DNA of 64,000 nucleotides from Marinobacter sp. F3R11. GTDB lineage: Bacteria > Pseudomonadota > Gammaproteobacteria > Pseudomonadales > Oleiphilaceae. The stretch spans positions 1,025,677 through 1,089,676 of the forward strand of contig NZ_QOCH01000015.1 of the NCBI RefSeq assembly GCF_003318275.1. Direction: 5' to 3'. This document shows, one piece after another, positions 46,794 to 57,040 of this stretch. The translations under genes were made by a program, and so were the position numbers. The notes beneath the pieces were generated by a model, which did no database searches, was not told the origin of the DNA, and was given only the letters and a program-made list of their open reading frames with translations. Each line of letters begins with the position of its first letter. Within the stretch, counting starts at the first letter, position 1.

Positions 46794-47897
46794 ATGGCAA
46801 GCAGACCCGATACCGACGACTACCTGTCCCTGTTCCTCAGTGACACGCCATTAATGGATGTCCGTGCACCAGTGGAGTTTGCCCGGGGCAGCTTTCCAGG
46901 CGCAGAAAACGCGCCCCTGATGAACGATGAAGAGCGACACCGGGTAGGCATCTGCTACAAGGAAAAAGGCCAGGAGGAAGCCATCCGGCTGGGTCATCAG
47001 CTGGTTTCCGGTGATATCAAAGCCCAGCGTATTGAAGCCTGGAAGAGGTTTATAGCGCGTCATCCCGAAGGGTATCTTTTCTGTTTCCGGGGCGGCTTGC
47101 GATCCAGGCTCACCCAACAGTGGATACGGGAGGCGGGCATTGATTACCCTCTCGTCAAAGGCGGCTACAAGGCTCTGCGCCGATTCCTTATCGACAGTCT
47201 GGACAGGCTTATCGAGTCCGGTGACTTCCGCATAATAAGCGGGCGTACAGGAACCGGCAAAACCCGTGTCCTGCAACAACTGCCGAACCCGGTAGATCTG
47301 GAAGGTCTGGCCAATCACCGGGGATCGAGCTTCGGCCGGCAGGTAACACCCCAGCCCTCACAGATAGATTTCGAGAACCGCCTCGCTGTTGCCATGCTAA
47401 AGGCTCACCATTTAAAAGAAGGGCCGGTTTATCTGGAAGATGAAAGCCGCCTGGTTGGCCGTTGCGCCATGCCCGACGCCCTGAAACAACAAATTGCTCA
47501 TGCACCGCTGCTCATTGTCGAGCAAACACTGGAAGAGCGCACTCGCATCATCAGGGAAGACTACGTAGAAAAAATGCTGGCTGATTATACAAGGCGTGAC
47601 GGTGAGGCCGCGGGCTGGCTGAATTTCCGGGACTACCTTCTCGGCGCCCTTGACCGCATAAGCAAGCGTCTGGGAGGAGAACGTCACAGGCAACTGCGCA
47701 GCTCCATGTCGCAGGCGCTGGAGCAACAGGAGCGCAGCGGGGACATTCACGGCCACAATGCCTGGATCCAGTCGCTGCTTCTGGATTATTACGACCCCAT
47801 GTACGACTACCAGCTCAGCCAGAAACAAGGATCCATACTTGTCCGTGGTGGCCCGGCTGTCGTGGCTGAATGGGCCAGAAACAATACGCCTGCATAA
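46794..47897 (+). CDS. mnmH: tRNA 2-selenouridine synthase (SelU/MnmH)
   Basis: The enzyme converts 2-thiouridine to 2-selenouridine at the tRNA wobble position through a geranylated intermediate. The 367-residue protein has an N-terminal rhodanese domain with active C97 in YLFCFRGGLRSR and a P-loop domain with GRTGTGKT (150-157), then DLEGLANHRGSSFG. Length matches E. coli (364). I chose the ATG at 46794. A longer in-frame extension runs back across the small RNA and its terminator and is not real. TATACT at 46754-46759 may be its -10. Confidence 0.92.
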   Translation: MASRPDTDDYLSLFLSDTPLMDVRAPVEFARGSFPGAENAPLMNDEERHRVGICYKEKGQEEAIRLGHQLVSGDIKAQRIEAWKRFIARHPEGYLFCFRGGLRSRLTQQWIREAGIDYPLVKGGYKALRRFLIDSLDRLIESGDFRIISGRTGTGKTRVLQQLPNPVDLEGLANHRGSSFGRQVTPQPSQIDFENRLAVAMLKAHHLKEGPVYLEDESRLVGRCAMPDALKQQIAHAPLLIVEQTLEERTRIIREDYVEKMLADYTRRDGEAAGWLNFRDYLLGALDRISKRLGGERHRQLRSSMSQALEQQERSGDIHGHNAWIQSLLLDYYDPMYDYQLSQKQGSILVRGGPAVVAEWARNNTPA

Positions 47898-48041
47898 ACA
47901 CCACCGTTTTTAAGCTCGCCGCCCCCCCCTGAAACCACCTTTCGTATTACCTGTTGTAAAAACCACTGATTACATGCAGTCGTTTCAGCTCTATAATAGC
48001 CTCGCAATACCTAAAAATCAGAAATTGACAAGGAAACCCTT

Positions 48042-48875
48042 ATGGAAGATCTACTTGGTGCTGACGGACGCGCATCTGAATACATGAACCAGGCAGTTGA
48101 GCTGGTTATGACCTATGCGCCGAAAGTCTTGCTTGCAATTGTCACGCTGATTATCGGCATGTGGCTGATCAATCGCTTTGTAAGATTGATGGATGCAAAG
48201 CTTGGGAAAAAAGACCCCACTCTGAATAAATTTTTGTGCGGATTGATCGGCGCGATTCTCAAGATCCTGCTGCTCATCTCTGTTGCCTCCATGGTTGGTA
48301 TTGCGACCACCTCCTTCGTTGCCATTATCGGTGCCGCAGGCCTGGCAGTCGGTCTTGCACTTCAGGGCAGCCTGGGTAACTTTGCGGGCGGCGTTCTGAT
48401 TCTGATGTTCAAACCCTTCAAGGTCGGTGATGTTATCGAAGCTCAGGGATACCTCGGCTCGGTTGTCGAAATCTCCATCCTTTACACGATCGTCAATACC
48501 TTCGATAACCGTCGGGTTGTGATCCCCAATGGCGACCTGTCCAACTCCAGCCTGACCAACCTCAGCGCCTACGAAACCCGCCGTTGCGACATGTCGTTCG
48601 GTATCGGCTATAACGATGACATCGACAAGGCCAAAAGCATTTGCAAACGCCTGATCGAAGAAGATGAGCGCGCACTGAAGGATCCTGCGCCGCTGGTTGT
48701 AGTAGGTGGTCTTGGTGAAAGCTCGGTTGACCTTACCGTTCGTGTCTGGGCCAAATCCGGCGATGTGTGGCCCTTTTACTGGGATATGCAGGAACGCGTG
48801 AAAAAGGCGTTTGATGCAGAGGGCATCTCTATTCCCTTTCCCCAGCGCGACGTACACATGTACAAATCCGAGTGA
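48042..48875 (+). CDS. mscS: Small-conductance mechanosensitive channel MscS
   Basis: The 277-residue membrane protein releases solutes on hypo-osmotic shock. It has three membrane helices, with the pore helix GAAGLAVGLALQGSLGNFAGGVLI (Gly/Ala packing), followed by the beta domain KVGDVIEAQGYLGSVVEISILYT and VVIPNGDLSNSSLTN, and an alpha/beta C-domain. Length is close to E. coli MscS (286). It stands alone, about 145 bp after mnmH. Confidence 0.95.
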   Translation: MEDLLGADGRASEYMNQAVELVMTYAPKVLLAIVTLIIGMWLINRFVRLMDAKLGKKDPTLNKFLCGLIGAILKILLLISVASMVGIATTSFVAIIGAAGLAVGLALQGSLGNFAGGVLILMFKPFKVGDVIEAQGYLGSVVEISILYTIVNTFDNRRVVIPNGDLSNSSLTNLSAYETRRCDMSFGIGYNDDIDKAKSICKRLIEEDERALKDPAPLVVVGGLGESSVDLTVRVWAKSGDVWPFYWDMQERVKKAFDAEGISIPFPQRDVHMYKSE

Positions 48876-48948
48876 GATAGCAATCTGTATCGCTTAGATA
48901 CAACCCGTTACTAGCAAAGTGTACAACCTAAGCTAAGCTGACCATTAA

Positions 48949-48973
48949 TGGCGGGGCTGAAGCAGCCCCGCCA
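48949..48973. other. Perfect hairpin without a T-run
   Basis: TGGCGGGGCTG pairs perfectly over 11 bp with CAGCCCCGCCA, loop AAG, in the 174-bp gap between mscS and the YbaK-type gene. Neither side carries a T-tract, so it is not a classical rho-independent terminator. It may protect the mscS mRNA end or be a small palindromic repeat unit. Confidence 0.7.
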
Positions 48974-49049
48974 GGCCATCGCCGGAGCAGGAGATGCATT
49001 TGAATCCGCCGCTCCGGATTGCTGTCGTTGTTGGTAGGGGCCTGTCACT

Positions 49050-49604
49050 ATGCCGATACAGCAGTTGAAAGAGTTTCTTGATGAGGCAGATGTTGAATAC
49101 ATGTGCCTCACTCACCCCCCCGCATTTACTGCTCAGGAACTTGCTCACCACGTGAAAGTTGCGGGTGACAAAGTCGTCAAGACCGTCATTATCGAACTGG
49201 ATGGAAAAATGGCGATGCTGGTTATGCCAGCAACCTGGCGCGTTCGCTGGAATAGCCTTTCACGCATTCTGGATACGGATTTCGTTGATCTTGCCGATGA
49301 GCAGACATTCCAGGACCGGTTCCCGGACTGCGAAGTCGGAGCCATGCCGCCTTTCGGCAACCTGTTCGGTATGACCGTTTACTGCGCAGAGTCTTTGACG
49401 GAACAACCAGAACTTGCCTTTGCTGCAGGAAGTCACACTGAAACCCTGAATATGAAAACCCGGGACTTCCTTAATCTTGTACAGCCAATCCTGCTTAACC
49501 GGGGGTTCATCAAACCTGGTGGCCAAAAGCCATCCTGGCTTCTGAAAACCTGTCACCCCCATGAAGAGGAGCCCGACCAACAGATATCCGGAATGACCGG
49601 CTGA
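49050..49604 (+). CDS. YbaK/ProX-type aminoacyl-tRNA deacylase
   Basis: The 184-residue protein has the YbaK/EbsC fold, which hydrolyses mischarged tRNA. It has CLTHPPAFTAQELAHH, then AGDKVVKTVIIELDGKMAMLVMPA with the conserved Lys, and AMPPFGNLFGMTVYCAESL, the GxxxPFG signature. The C-terminal 40 residues are an extra tail. It is probably a cytosolic editing factor whose specificity is unknown. Confidence 0.82.
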   Translation: MPIQQLKEFLDEADVEYMCLTHPPAFTAQELAHHVKVAGDKVVKTVIIELDGKMAMLVMPATWRVRWNSLSRILDTDFVDLADEQTFQDRFPDCEVGAMPPFGNLFGMTVYCAESLTEQPELAFAAGSHTETLNMKTRDFLNLVQPILLNRGFIKPGGQKPSWLLKTCHPHEEEPDQQISGMTG

Positions 49605-49689
49605 CAATACTTTTACAACCGACTTGATGCCGGCTGCTTGTCTGATCTTTGCCATCGCGTAAACTGTGGGCATCAGACAGGAATCCGAT

Positions 49690-50985
49690 ATGACTCAAGC
49701 TTTTGATATTGTGATTGTTGGTGCTGGCATGGTCGGCGCCGCCCTCGCCACTGGTCTCGGGCAGCAAGGCTTCAGGGTAGCAATGGTCGATCGAGCATCG
49801 GCTCCGGCATTTGACCCGGATGCAGCGCCCGATATACGTGTATCTGCCCTGAGTGCTGGCAGTGAGCGCTATCTGAAAAACCTGGGAGCCTGGGAGCACA
49901 TTCTTGACTTGCGCGCCACGCCCTACCGGCGGCTCGCGGTATGGGATGAAACATCGCACCCGCTACGTAATCTGTTACCACGCACATCAAACCGGGTAGA
50001 TTTCGATGCCGCCGGGCTGGGGGCATCTCACCTCGGCCACATTGTCGAAAACTCGGTCACTCAGATCGCACTCTGGCAGACGGCTGAATCAGAACCTTCG
50101 GTAACCATTCTGGAAGGTACCGGCGTCACCTGTATTTCCCAGACAACAGAACAGGCTACTGTCACACTTGATAACGGCCAAGAACTGACCGCAGCATTGA
50201 TTATCGGTGCTGACGGAGCTCAGTCGCAGGTGCGGGATATGGCAGGCATTGGCGTTACCAGAAATCAGTATGACCAACAGGCCATGGTGATTTCCGTACG
50301 TTATCAGGGCAAGGTAGAAGACATTACCTGGCAGGGCTTCTACCCTTCTGGCCCAAGGGCTTTCTTGCCACTATACAGTGCAGGCCCTGACTATCCGGGT
50401 GAGAGTCTCGCCTCTCTGGTGTGGTACGACGCACCGACGGAAATCGCGCGCCTCAAAAGCCTGAGTGACACTGCTCTGATGGCGGAAATACAGACGAAGT
50501 TTCCGACAGAACTGCCACACATTACCCATATTGAAGATCATGCAAGCTTCCCTATAGCCCGGCAACATGCGAAACAGTATTCAGCGGGGCGCATTGTACT
50601 CGCGGGGGATGCCGCCCACACGATCAATCCCCTGGCAGGCCAGGGCGTGAACCTGGGCTTTCAGGATGCCCAGTGCTTGCAGAGTATTCTGAAAGAGGCC
50701 CGGCGGGCGGGCGAAGACCTGGCGGAGCCCTCCCGACTGGCCAGCTATGAGCAGCAACGACGCCCGGCAAACCGACGCATGATGCTGACCATGGACGCCT
50801 TCTATCATTTGTTCAGTAACCGGGTTCCACCACTTCATCTGCTCCGGAATCTCGGCCTGGGAACTGCCCGCGCGCTGCCTTTTGCCCGTAACCGGGTGGC
50901 CCGCTATGCCATGGGTATAGACGATGAACTGCCTGCAGTTATCCGACAACTGACGTCAAGACTACCGGGTCTGAAACAGCTATAA
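49690..50985 (+). CDS. ubiF: Ubiquinone biosynthesis FAD hydroxylase, UbiF type
   Basis: The 431-residue flavoprotein monooxygenase has the FAD motif [19 protein letters not shown], the DG motif [19 protein letters not shown] and the GD motif [22 protein letters not shown] of the UbiH/UbiF/UbiI group. [28 protein letters not shown] and SLVWYDAP match E. coli UbiF, the C6 hydroxylase. UbiH or UbiI is the alternative. The start at 49690 is chosen at the FAD motif boundary. It is followed 35 nt later by the HIT gene. Confidence 0.85.
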   Translation: MTQAFDIVIVGAGMVGAALATGLGQQGFRVAMVDRASAPAFDPDAAPDIRVSALSAGSERYLKNLGAWEHILDLRATPYRRLAVWDETSHPLRNLLPRTSNRVDFDAAGLGASHLGHIVENSVTQIALWQTAESEPSVTILEGTGVTCISQTTEQATVTLDNGQELTAALIIGADGAQSQVRDMAGIGVTRNQYDQQAMVISVRYQGKVEDITWQGFYPSGPRAFLPLYSAGPDYPGESLASLVWYDAPTEIARLKSLSDTALMAEIQTKFPTELPHITHIEDHASFPIARQHAKQYSAGRIVLAGDAAHTINPLAGQGVNLGFQDAQCLQSILKEARRAGEDLAEPSRLASYEQQRRPANRRMMLTMDAFYHLFSNRVPPLHLLRNLGLGTARALPFARNRVARYAMGIDDELPAVIRQLTSRLPGLKQL

Positions 50986-51020
50986 ACAACTCAACAACCA
51001 AGCAACAACAGGGAGTCCGC

Positions 51021-51386
51021 ATGTCCGAGACCATTTTCACCAAGATCATAAACCGGGAGATTCCGGCAGATATCGTCTATGAAGATGACATCAGCCTGGC
51101 GTTTCGCGATATCAATCCGCAAGCGCCGGTGCACCTGCTGATCATACCGAAGAAAGCAATTGCTACCATTAACGACATGGAAGAAGAAGATCGCGAGCTG
51201 TTTGGCCACTTGTACTGGGTAGCCGCCAAGCTCGCAAAAGAGATGGGGTTTGCCGAAGACGGGTACCGCACCGTGATGAACTGCGGTGAAAATTCCGGCC
51301 AGACCGTGTTTCACATCCATCTCCATCTGCTGGCAGGAAAACCCTTCGGCTGGCCTCCTTATACAGATAGAATGAAGCAGGCCTGA
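51021..51386 (+). CDS. hinT: HIT-family purine nucleoside phosphoramidase HinT
   Basis: The 121-residue protein has the histidine triad HIHLHLL preceded by [11 protein letters not shown], and an N-terminus [20 protein letters not shown] typical of HinT. It hydrolyses adenosine 5'-phosphoramidates. A ribosome site CAGGGAG precedes the ATG. It converges on phoU. Confidence 0.92.
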   Translation: MSETIFTKIINREIPADIVYEDDISLAFRDINPQAPVHLLIIPKKAIATINDMEEEDRELFGHLYWVAAKLAKEMGFAEDGYRTVMNCGENSGQTVFHIHLHLLAGKPFGWPPYTDRMKQA

Positions 51387-51412
51387 GCCAGCAGGGCATA
51401 GGTAATACGGGA

Positions 51413-52135
51413 TTAACTGCCCACAATCCGCTCTGTCTCCTCCATCGGAGTATGGCGGACATCTTCACCCTTGACCATGAAGATCACGTTCTCAGCAATA
51501 TTGCAGGCGTGATCTCCTACCCGTTCCAGTGCCCGCAAAACCCACATCACAGACATACAGTGTGAGATATTGCGGGTGTCTTCCATCATGAAGGTCAGCA
51601 AGGCGCGGGCTGCGGACTGATACTCCTCATCTACCCGCTTGTCTTCTTTCATTACCCGCAGGGCCTGCTCGGAATCCAGCCGTGCAAACGCGTCCAGAGA
51701 ATCGTGAATCATCCCCATTACGTGGGCACCAATATTGCGTACCTCCGCATAGCCCTGAGGCGCCTGACCTTCCTCGGCCAGCTTGATCGCAAACCGGGCA
51801 ATTTTCTTGGCTTCATCGCCCACCCGCTCCAGATCCGCAACCATCCGGATTACTGAAATCACCAACCGCAGATCACGGGCTGTGGGCTGACGACGGGCGA
51901 TGATGAGCATAGCCTCCTCATCAATATCCATCTCCATCCGGTCCACCAGCTTATCTTTGGACCGGATCTCTTCCGCGAGTTCGCCATTGCTTTCGATCAA
52001 AGACTGCAGAGCACTGTCGATCTGGGCTTCCACCAGCCCACCCATCTTCAGAAAACGGGTTTTCAGGGCCAGAAGTTCATCGTTGAACCTGTTGGAGATG
52101 TGATCCCCGTATACGTCGTCCTTATTTGGAACCAT
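51413..52135 (-). CDS. phoU: Phosphate transport regulator PhoU
   Basis: PhoU links the Pst transporter to PhoR and represses PhoB signalling when phosphate is plentiful. The 240-residue all-helical protein has two three-helix repeats, each with a metal-binding helix: VADLERVGDEAKKIARFA and LRALERVGDHACNIAENVI (E/DxxxD motifs). It is the last gene of pstSCAB-phoU, 32 nt after pstB. The start is ATG 52135 with GGAGG upstream. Confidence 0.95.
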   Translation of the reverse strand: MVPNKDDVYGDHISNRFNDELLALKTRFLKMGGLVEAQIDSALQSLIESNGELAEEIRSKDKLVDRMEMDIDEEAMLIIARRQPTARDLRLVISVIRMVADLERVGDEAKKIARFAIKLAEEGQAPQGYAEVRNIGAHVMGMIHDSLDAFARLDSEQALRVMKEDKRVDEEYQSAARALLTFMMEDTRNISHCMSVMWVLRALERVGDHACNIAENVIFMVKGEDVRHTPMEETERIVGS

Positions 52136-52167
52136 AATATTTTCCTCCCTTGTTCTGTTTATCCGGC

Positions 52168-53055
52168 TCAGCCAAAACGACCGGAAATATAGGATTCCGT
52201 GAGTTCATGTTCCGGCGTTGTAAACACTTTGCTGGTCTCGTTTACCTCAACCAGATGACCAAGGTGAAAATACGCTGTGCGATTGGAAACCCGCGCTGCC
52301 TGTTGCATCGAGTGGGTAACGATCACAATCGTGAAACTCTCGGACAGCTCCGCAATCAGCTCTTCTACTTTGGCCGTTGCAATAGGGTCCAGTGCCGAAC
52401 AGGGTTCATCCATCAGCACCACTTCCGGGCTGACGGCAATGGTTCTGGCGATACACAGCCGCTGCTGCTGGCCGCCGGACATACCGGTCGCCATGGCATC
52501 AAGACGGTCCTTGACTTCATTCCACAGCCCCGCCTTGCGCAGACTGCTTTCCACAATGTCATCCAGTTCCGATTTACGGTTTGCCAGGCCATGAATCCGT
52601 GGACCATAAGCCACATTGTCGTAGATTGATTTGGGAAACGGGTTGGGCTTCTGGAACACCATGCCCACACGGGCACGCAGTTCAACCACATCGCGCTTGG
52701 GGTCGTATATATCCTGGCCATCAAGCAACAGGCCGCCTTTGACCCGGCAAATATCGATACTGTCGTTCATGCGGTTCAGACAGCGCAGGAAGGTTGACTT
52801 ACCGCACCCGGATGGCCCGATAAATGCGATCACCTCATTACGGGCAATGTCCAGACTGATTTTCTTGATCGCACGACTCTCGCCGTAGAAAACCTCTACA
52901 TCACGCAGCTTGAACTTCGGGTCATCGGCGAAGGGGGTACCGACCGTCACCCCTTCTTCCAGAACCGTATCTTCCGGCTTTTTCTCGGTTACCGGCATGA
53001 CCTTTTCCTCTGGCGCCTGCACTTGATTGATTGTCGTCGAGCTCATCGTGTTCAT
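52168..53055 (-). CDS. pstB: Phosphate ABC transporter ATPase PstB
   Basis: The 295-residue ATP-binding subunit has Walker [10 protein letters not shown], the Q-loop [18 protein letters not shown], the signature MSGGQQQRL, Walker [14 protein letters not shown] and the His-switch THSMQQ. An extra N-terminal 40 residues are low-complexity and acidic. The ATG at 53055 has AAGGAG upstream and lies 11 nt after the pstA stop. Confidence 0.96.
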   Translation of the reverse strand: MNTMSSTTINQVQAPEEKVMPVTEKKPEDTVLEEGVTVGTPFADDPKFKLRDVEVFYGESRAIKKISLDIARNEVIAFIGPSGCGKSTFLRCLNRMNDSIDICRVKGGLLLDGQDIYDPKRDVVELRARVGMVFQKPNPFPKSIYDNVAYGPRIHGLANRKSELDDIVESSLRKAGLWNEVKDRLDAMATGMSGGQQQRLCIARTIAVSPEVVLMDEPCSALDPIATAKVEELIAELSESFTIVIVTHSMQQAARVSNRTAYFHLGHLVEVNETSKVFTTPEHELTESYISGRFG

Positions 53056-53066
53056 ATATGTTCTCC

Positions 53067-54341
53067 TTACCACCGGCGCTCAAGGCGTTTGCGGAGCCAA
53101 ATGGCCATTGCATTCATAGTCATCAGAAAAGCCAGCAAAACCATAATCGCAGCTGACGCACGCTCAATGAACGCCAGCTCCGGGCTGCCGGCCCACAGAA
53201 ATACCTGCACCGGCAAAACCGTTGCGGCGTCGAAAAATCCTTCCGGAACTTCCACAATAAACGCCACCATGCCAATCAACAGCAAGGGTGCGGTTTCGCC
53301 CAGAGCCTGAGCCATGCCAATGATCGAACCGGTCAACATGCCCGGCAACGCCAGCGGAAGTACATGGTGCAGTACTACCTGCATTTTTGAAGCGCCGATA
53401 CCTTCGGCAGCTTCGCGCACCGAGGGAGGTACACTCTTGATTGCCGCACGGCTGGAAATGATGATGGTGGGCAGTGTCATCAGGGTCAGAACCAGACCAC
53501 CTACTACTGGCACAGAGCGGGGCATACCGAACAGGTTGATGAAAATCGCAAGACCCAGCAAGCCGAAAATAATGGATGGAACAGCGGCCAGGTTGTTGAT
53601 ATTCACCTCGATGAAATCCGTCAGTCTGTTCCTTGGAGCAAACTCCTCAAGATAGATAGCCGCAGCAACACCAATGGGGAACGCAAGCACCAGAGTAATG
53701 ATCATGGTCAGTAACGACCCGACAATTGCTCCCAGCACACCAGCCTTGGCAGGATCCCGCGAGTCTCCATTGGTAAAGAAAACATCGTTGAAACCGGTTT
53801 CTATAAGTCCCCGTTCCCTGAGCTCGTCCACCCAGGACTGCTGCTGCTCCGTCAGCTTTATAGAATATGCCGCATCGCCTTTATGCTTCACATAGACATC
53901 GACGTTACTGTGTACCAGGAAGGACATGGTTCGCGTTGTCCCCATCCATTCCGGGTTCTCAATCAAAGCATCCCGGAGCTCAGTGGAAGCGTATGGGTTG
54001 ATCAACCGGCGTAAGGCATCCTGATCATCTGCCGTGGCGCCCGGAAGGGCATCATCTACAGCTGCCACCAGGGGCGACACAAAATCTGCCATACGTACCT
54101 GTTTTGAATCCGTGGGATCATCCAGATACATCAGATCCGGATCCATGGTCACCTCAAGGGTGACAGTCGTTTTCAGAAACCCTGTGTATCCTTTCCCGAC
54201 AATATCGGTAAACAGAGTAATCAGGGCCGTGAGGGCTATGGCAATAGCCATGATCCCATAAGCCCGGAAACGACGTTCTTTGCGGTATCTGCGTTTAAGG
54301 GACCGGCGAACCAGTTCCGCTTGTGAAGTATGATCAGTCAT
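53067..54341 (-). CDS. pstA: Phosphate ABC transporter permease PstA
   Basis: The 424-residue membrane subunit is longer than E. coli PstA (296). A large periplasmic insertion (about 55-180; the DUF3333-type N-terminal region) precedes six membrane helices with the EAA loop [16 protein letters not shown]. It ends with two hydrophobic helices and RKRLERRW. Its ATG overlaps the pstC stop by eight bases (ATGACTGA), indicating translational coupling. Confidence 0.93.
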   Translation of the reverse strand: MTDHTSQAELVRRSLKRRYRKERRFRAYGIMAIAIALTALITLFTDIVGKGYTGFLKTTVTLEVTMDPDLMYLDDPTDSKQVRMADFVSPLVAAVDDALPGATADDQDALRRLINPYASTELRDALIENPEWMGTTRTMSFLVHSNVDVYVKHKGDAAYSIKLTEQQQSWVDELRERGLIETGFNDVFFTNGDSRDPAKAGVLGAIVGSLLTMIITLVLAFPIGVAAAIYLEEFAPRNRLTDFIEVNINNLAAVPSIIFGLLGLAIFINLFGMPRSVPVVGGLVLTLMTLPTIIISSRAAIKSVPPSVREAAEGIGASKMQVVLHHVLPLALPGMLTGSIIGMAQALGETAPLLLIGMVAFIVEVPEGFFDAATVLPVQVFLWAGSPELAFIERASAAIMVLLAFLMTMNAMAIWLRKRLERRW

Positions 54342-55722
54342 ATTGTTCCCGATATTTTCGGACAATTTTCAAAGCGATTACGTTGAGCAACAGCGTAGCG
54401 ATAAACAGCATCGCTCCCAGTGCAAACGCAGCCAGAGTCTTCGCACTGTCAAATTCCTGATCACCAACCAGCAGGGTAACAATCTGCACCGTGACGGTCG
54501 TGACGGTTTCAAGAGGGTTGGCAGTGAGATTCGCAGCAAGACCCGCCGCCATCACAACAATCATGGTTTCCCCGATAGCCCTGGATACTGCCAGCAAAAG
54601 GCCGCCCATGATGCCTGGCAGCGCCGCCGGAAATATGACCTTTTTCATGGTTTCGGACTGGGTCGCGCCCAGAGCAAGAGAGCCATCACGAAGAGACTGG
54701 GGCACAGCGTTAATAACATCATCTGAAAGCGAGGATACAAACGGGATGATCATGATACCCATGACCAATCCTGCTGCGAGTGCACTCTGCGAAGAGGCTT
54801 CCACACCAATTGCACTGGCCAGATCACTGATAAACGGTGCGACTGTCAGAGCTGCAAAAAAGCCGTACACGACGGTCGGAATACCTGCCAGCATTTCCAG
54901 CAGGGGCTTGACGATGCTGCGCACCCTTTTGTTCGCGTATTCAGAAAGATAAATTGCCGACATCAGGCCTACGGGCGCTGCGATCAGCATCGCAATAAAG
55001 GAAATCAGCAAAGTACCGGTAAACAACGGGATCATCCCGAATGCTCCCTCCGACCCTACCTGATCAGTTCTCAGGGCCAGCTGAGGGCTCCAGGAAGTTC
55101 CGAAGAAAAACTCCAGAAAAGGAACCTGCTCAAAGAATCGAATGGTTTCAAACACCACCGAGAAAACGATACCTACGGTGGTCAGTACCGCGACGCCTGC
55201 ACAGGCAAAAAAGAACCAGCGCAGAACTGCCTCTACCTGCTCCCTGGCATTCAGCAACGGGCGTATACGTATCCATCCCAGAAATCCGGCCAGTAGTGCA
55301 ACAGCAACAACCAGGCCGGTCATATAAATTTTGCTCTGTACCTGCAGTGCCTGCAGTAACTCAGCAGCTTTTGCCACAGGTTCCTCAACAAAACCCGGGG
55401 GTAAAGACCCGTTGGCAACGTTGCCGATTTTGCTCATCAGAAGGCTGGCCTCACCTGCCGAATCCGGAATCATGGTCTCAGGCAAGGTACCGACCACAAT
55501 TGACTGGATAACTTTGCCTTCGAACGCCGCCCATAAGGCAAGAATAATCAGCGCGGGCACTCCACACCAGATAGCTGCGCGGACGCCGTAATAGCCGGGT
55601 AACGATTTAAGATGGCGCACACCGCCGAGGGGCATTGCCAGCGCGCGGGAGCGGGCATAGCCCAACCCGTAGGCGACCACGGCCAGCACCATCGTCAATA
55701 AAAGCAGGTTTAACGGTTGCAT
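54334..55722 (-). CDS. pstC: Phosphate ABC transporter permease PstC
   Basis: The 462-residue permease is also enlarged (E. coli 319). An N-terminal region of about 150 residues with two membrane helices and a periplasmic domain precedes the standard binding-protein-dependent permease core and its EAA loop SLRDGSLALGATQSETM. The ATG at 55722 has AGGAA upstream. It is separated from pstS by an 80-bp gap with a large hairpin. Confidence 0.92.
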   Translation of the reverse strand: MQPLNLLLLTMVLAVVAYGLGYARSRALAMPLGGVRHLKSLPGYYGVRAAIWCGVPALIILALWAAFEGKVIQSIVVGTLPETMIPDSAGEASLLMSKIGNVANGSLPPGFVEEPVAKAAELLQALQVQSKIYMTGLVVAVALLAGFLGWIRIRPLLNAREQVEAVLRWFFFACAGVAVLTTVGIVFSVVFETIRFFEQVPFLEFFFGTSWSPQLALRTDQVGSEGAFGMIPLFTGTLLISFIAMLIAAPVGLMSAIYLSEYANKRVRSIVKPLLEMLAGIPTVVYGFFAALTVAPFISDLASAIGVEASSQSALAAGLVMGIMIIPFVSSLSDDVINAVPQSLRDGSLALGATQSETMKKVIFPAALPGIMGGLLLAVSRAIGETMIVVMAAGLAANLTANPLETVTTVTVQIVTLLVGDQEFDSAKTLAAFALGAMLFIATLLLNVIALKIVRKYREQYD

Positions 55723-55750
55723 GAGGATTCCTGTCTTCAACTACACAGAA

Positions 55751-55779
55751 GGGTGCAGGCTTTCCGTAAGCCTGCACCC
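55751..55779 (-). other. Intercistronic hairpin between pstS and pstC
   Basis: GGGTGCAGGC pairs perfectly with GCCTGCACCC around a nine-base loop, 24 nt past the pstS stop. There is no strong T-run on the leftward side. Such a structure can stabilise pstS mRNA or partly terminate transcription, giving more binding protein than permease. Confidence 0.75.
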
Positions 55780-55802
55780 CGCATTAACCGAAGAACTCCG
55801 GT

Positions 55803-56843
55803 TTATTTCAGTTCTTCCAGAGTCAGGTTAGGCATGTTTTCAACCTTATCCTGAAGCTCCATCAGAGCAGCACGAGTCGGAATAATAAGCCCGACATCCT
55901 TCAGGTAGCCGTTTGAACCCATGGCACGAGGGCTGACGAACTCGGAAGCATATTCAACAATACCCGGAACCACACCCACGTGGGCTTTTTTCACGTAGAA
56001 GAACAAGGAACGGGCAACCGGATACTTGTCCTCTGCGATGTTCTCCTGCGTCGGCTCAACACCGTTGAGGGAAGCAGCCTGCAGACGGTCACCGTTTTCT
56101 TCCAGGAAGCTGTAACCGAAAACGCCATACATATCCTTGTCACCGATGAGCTTCTGAACGATCAGGTTGTCATTCTCACCAGCTTCAATAAAGGCTCCAT
56201 CTTCACGAATGCTCTGGCAGATAGCTTTATGCTCATCCTTGCTCAGGCTAGCCGCTTCAGGAAGTTCATCACAACCACCTTCCAGCGCCAGTTCGTTGAA
56301 TGAATCACGGGTGCCGGAAGTCGGAGGCGGCCCCATTACACGGATTGGCTTGTTCGGCAGACTGGAATCAACGTCGCTCCAGGTTTTATTCGGGTTAGCT
56401 ACCCACTTGCCATTCTGGGGAACTTTCTCGCCCAGGGCCAGGAACAGCTGCTCCAGGGTCAGATCCATATGCTCCGCTTCCTTGGAGCTCGCAATCACGA
56501 TACCGTCAGAACCGATACGGAATTCAACAATGTCTTTTACGCCGTTGCTCTGGCAAAGCTCGAACTCAGAGGCCTTCATACGACGGGAAGCGTTGGTAAT
56601 ATCGGGGTTCTGAGTACCAATACCCTGACAGAAGATCTTCATGCCACCACCGGAACCTGTGGATTCCATTTTCGGCGTAGAGAACTCCGTGTTAGAGCCA
56701 AAACGCTCAGCCACAACAGTAGCGAACGGGTAAACCGTGGAGGATCCCACGATGCTGATAGTGTCACGAGCCATTGCCGGTGCAGACATGGCAGCGACGG
56801 CGCCAGCCAGCGCAACTGTTGCGAATGCTTTGTTCAGTTTCAT
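55803..56843 (-). CDS. pstS: Periplasmic phosphate-binding protein PstS
   Basis: The 346-residue protein has a signal peptide ending AMA and the phosphate-binding residues of the family: TISIVGSSTVYPFA, ESTGSGGGMKIFCQGIG and PPTSGTRDSFNE. It is the first and, by structure, most highly made member of the pst operon. The start is ATG 56843, directly after an in-frame GTG. A Pho box lies 78 nt upstream of the ATG. Confidence 0.95.
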   Translation of the reverse strand: MKLNKAFATVALAGAVAAMSAPAMARDTISIVGSSTVYPFATVVAERFGSNTEFSTPKMESTGSGGGMKIFCQGIGTQNPDITNASRRMKASEFELCQSNGVKDIVEFRIGSDGIVIASSKEAEHMDLTLEQLFLALGEKVPQNGKWVANPNKTWSDVDSSLPNKPIRVMGPPPTSGTRDSFNELALEGGCDELPEAASLSKDEHKAICQSIREDGAFIEAGENDNLIVQKLIGDKDMYGVFGYSFLEENGDRLQAASLNGVEPTQENIAEDKYPVARSLFFYVKKAHVGVVPGIVEYASEFVSPRAMGSNGYLKDVGLIIPTRAALMELQDKVENMPNLTLEELK

Positions 56844-56904
56844 CACGTCGAGTCTCCGTTATCAGGTTTGGACGTTGTGTCGGATGTGCTTTACCGATGA
56901 CTGC

Positions 56905-56938
56905 ATCCTAAGAGCCCTCTATGACAACTTTGTTACAA
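56905..56938 (-). promoter_or_regulatory. Pho box and -10 element of pstS
   Basis: On the leftward strand TTGTAAC, AAAG and TTGTCAT (56938 down to 56921) are 7-mers spaced 11 bp apart, followed ten bases later by TAGGAT (56910 down to 56905) as the -10. The geometry is identical to the phoB promoter at 27482-27515. Confidence 0.85.
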
Positions 56939-57040
56939 CTGATGAAATATAGACGTCTTTGCTCAAATTTCCTTGCAGAGCGCCGCCAGCCCGTTACCAT
57001 GCTAGGAAAACAATTCAAGAACTGATAAAAGGCTTGCTCC

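Noticed and set aside
48051..48857. 268-codon frame antisense to mscS
   Set aside because: It mirrors mscS codon structure and has no recognisable family; mscS itself is unmistakable.
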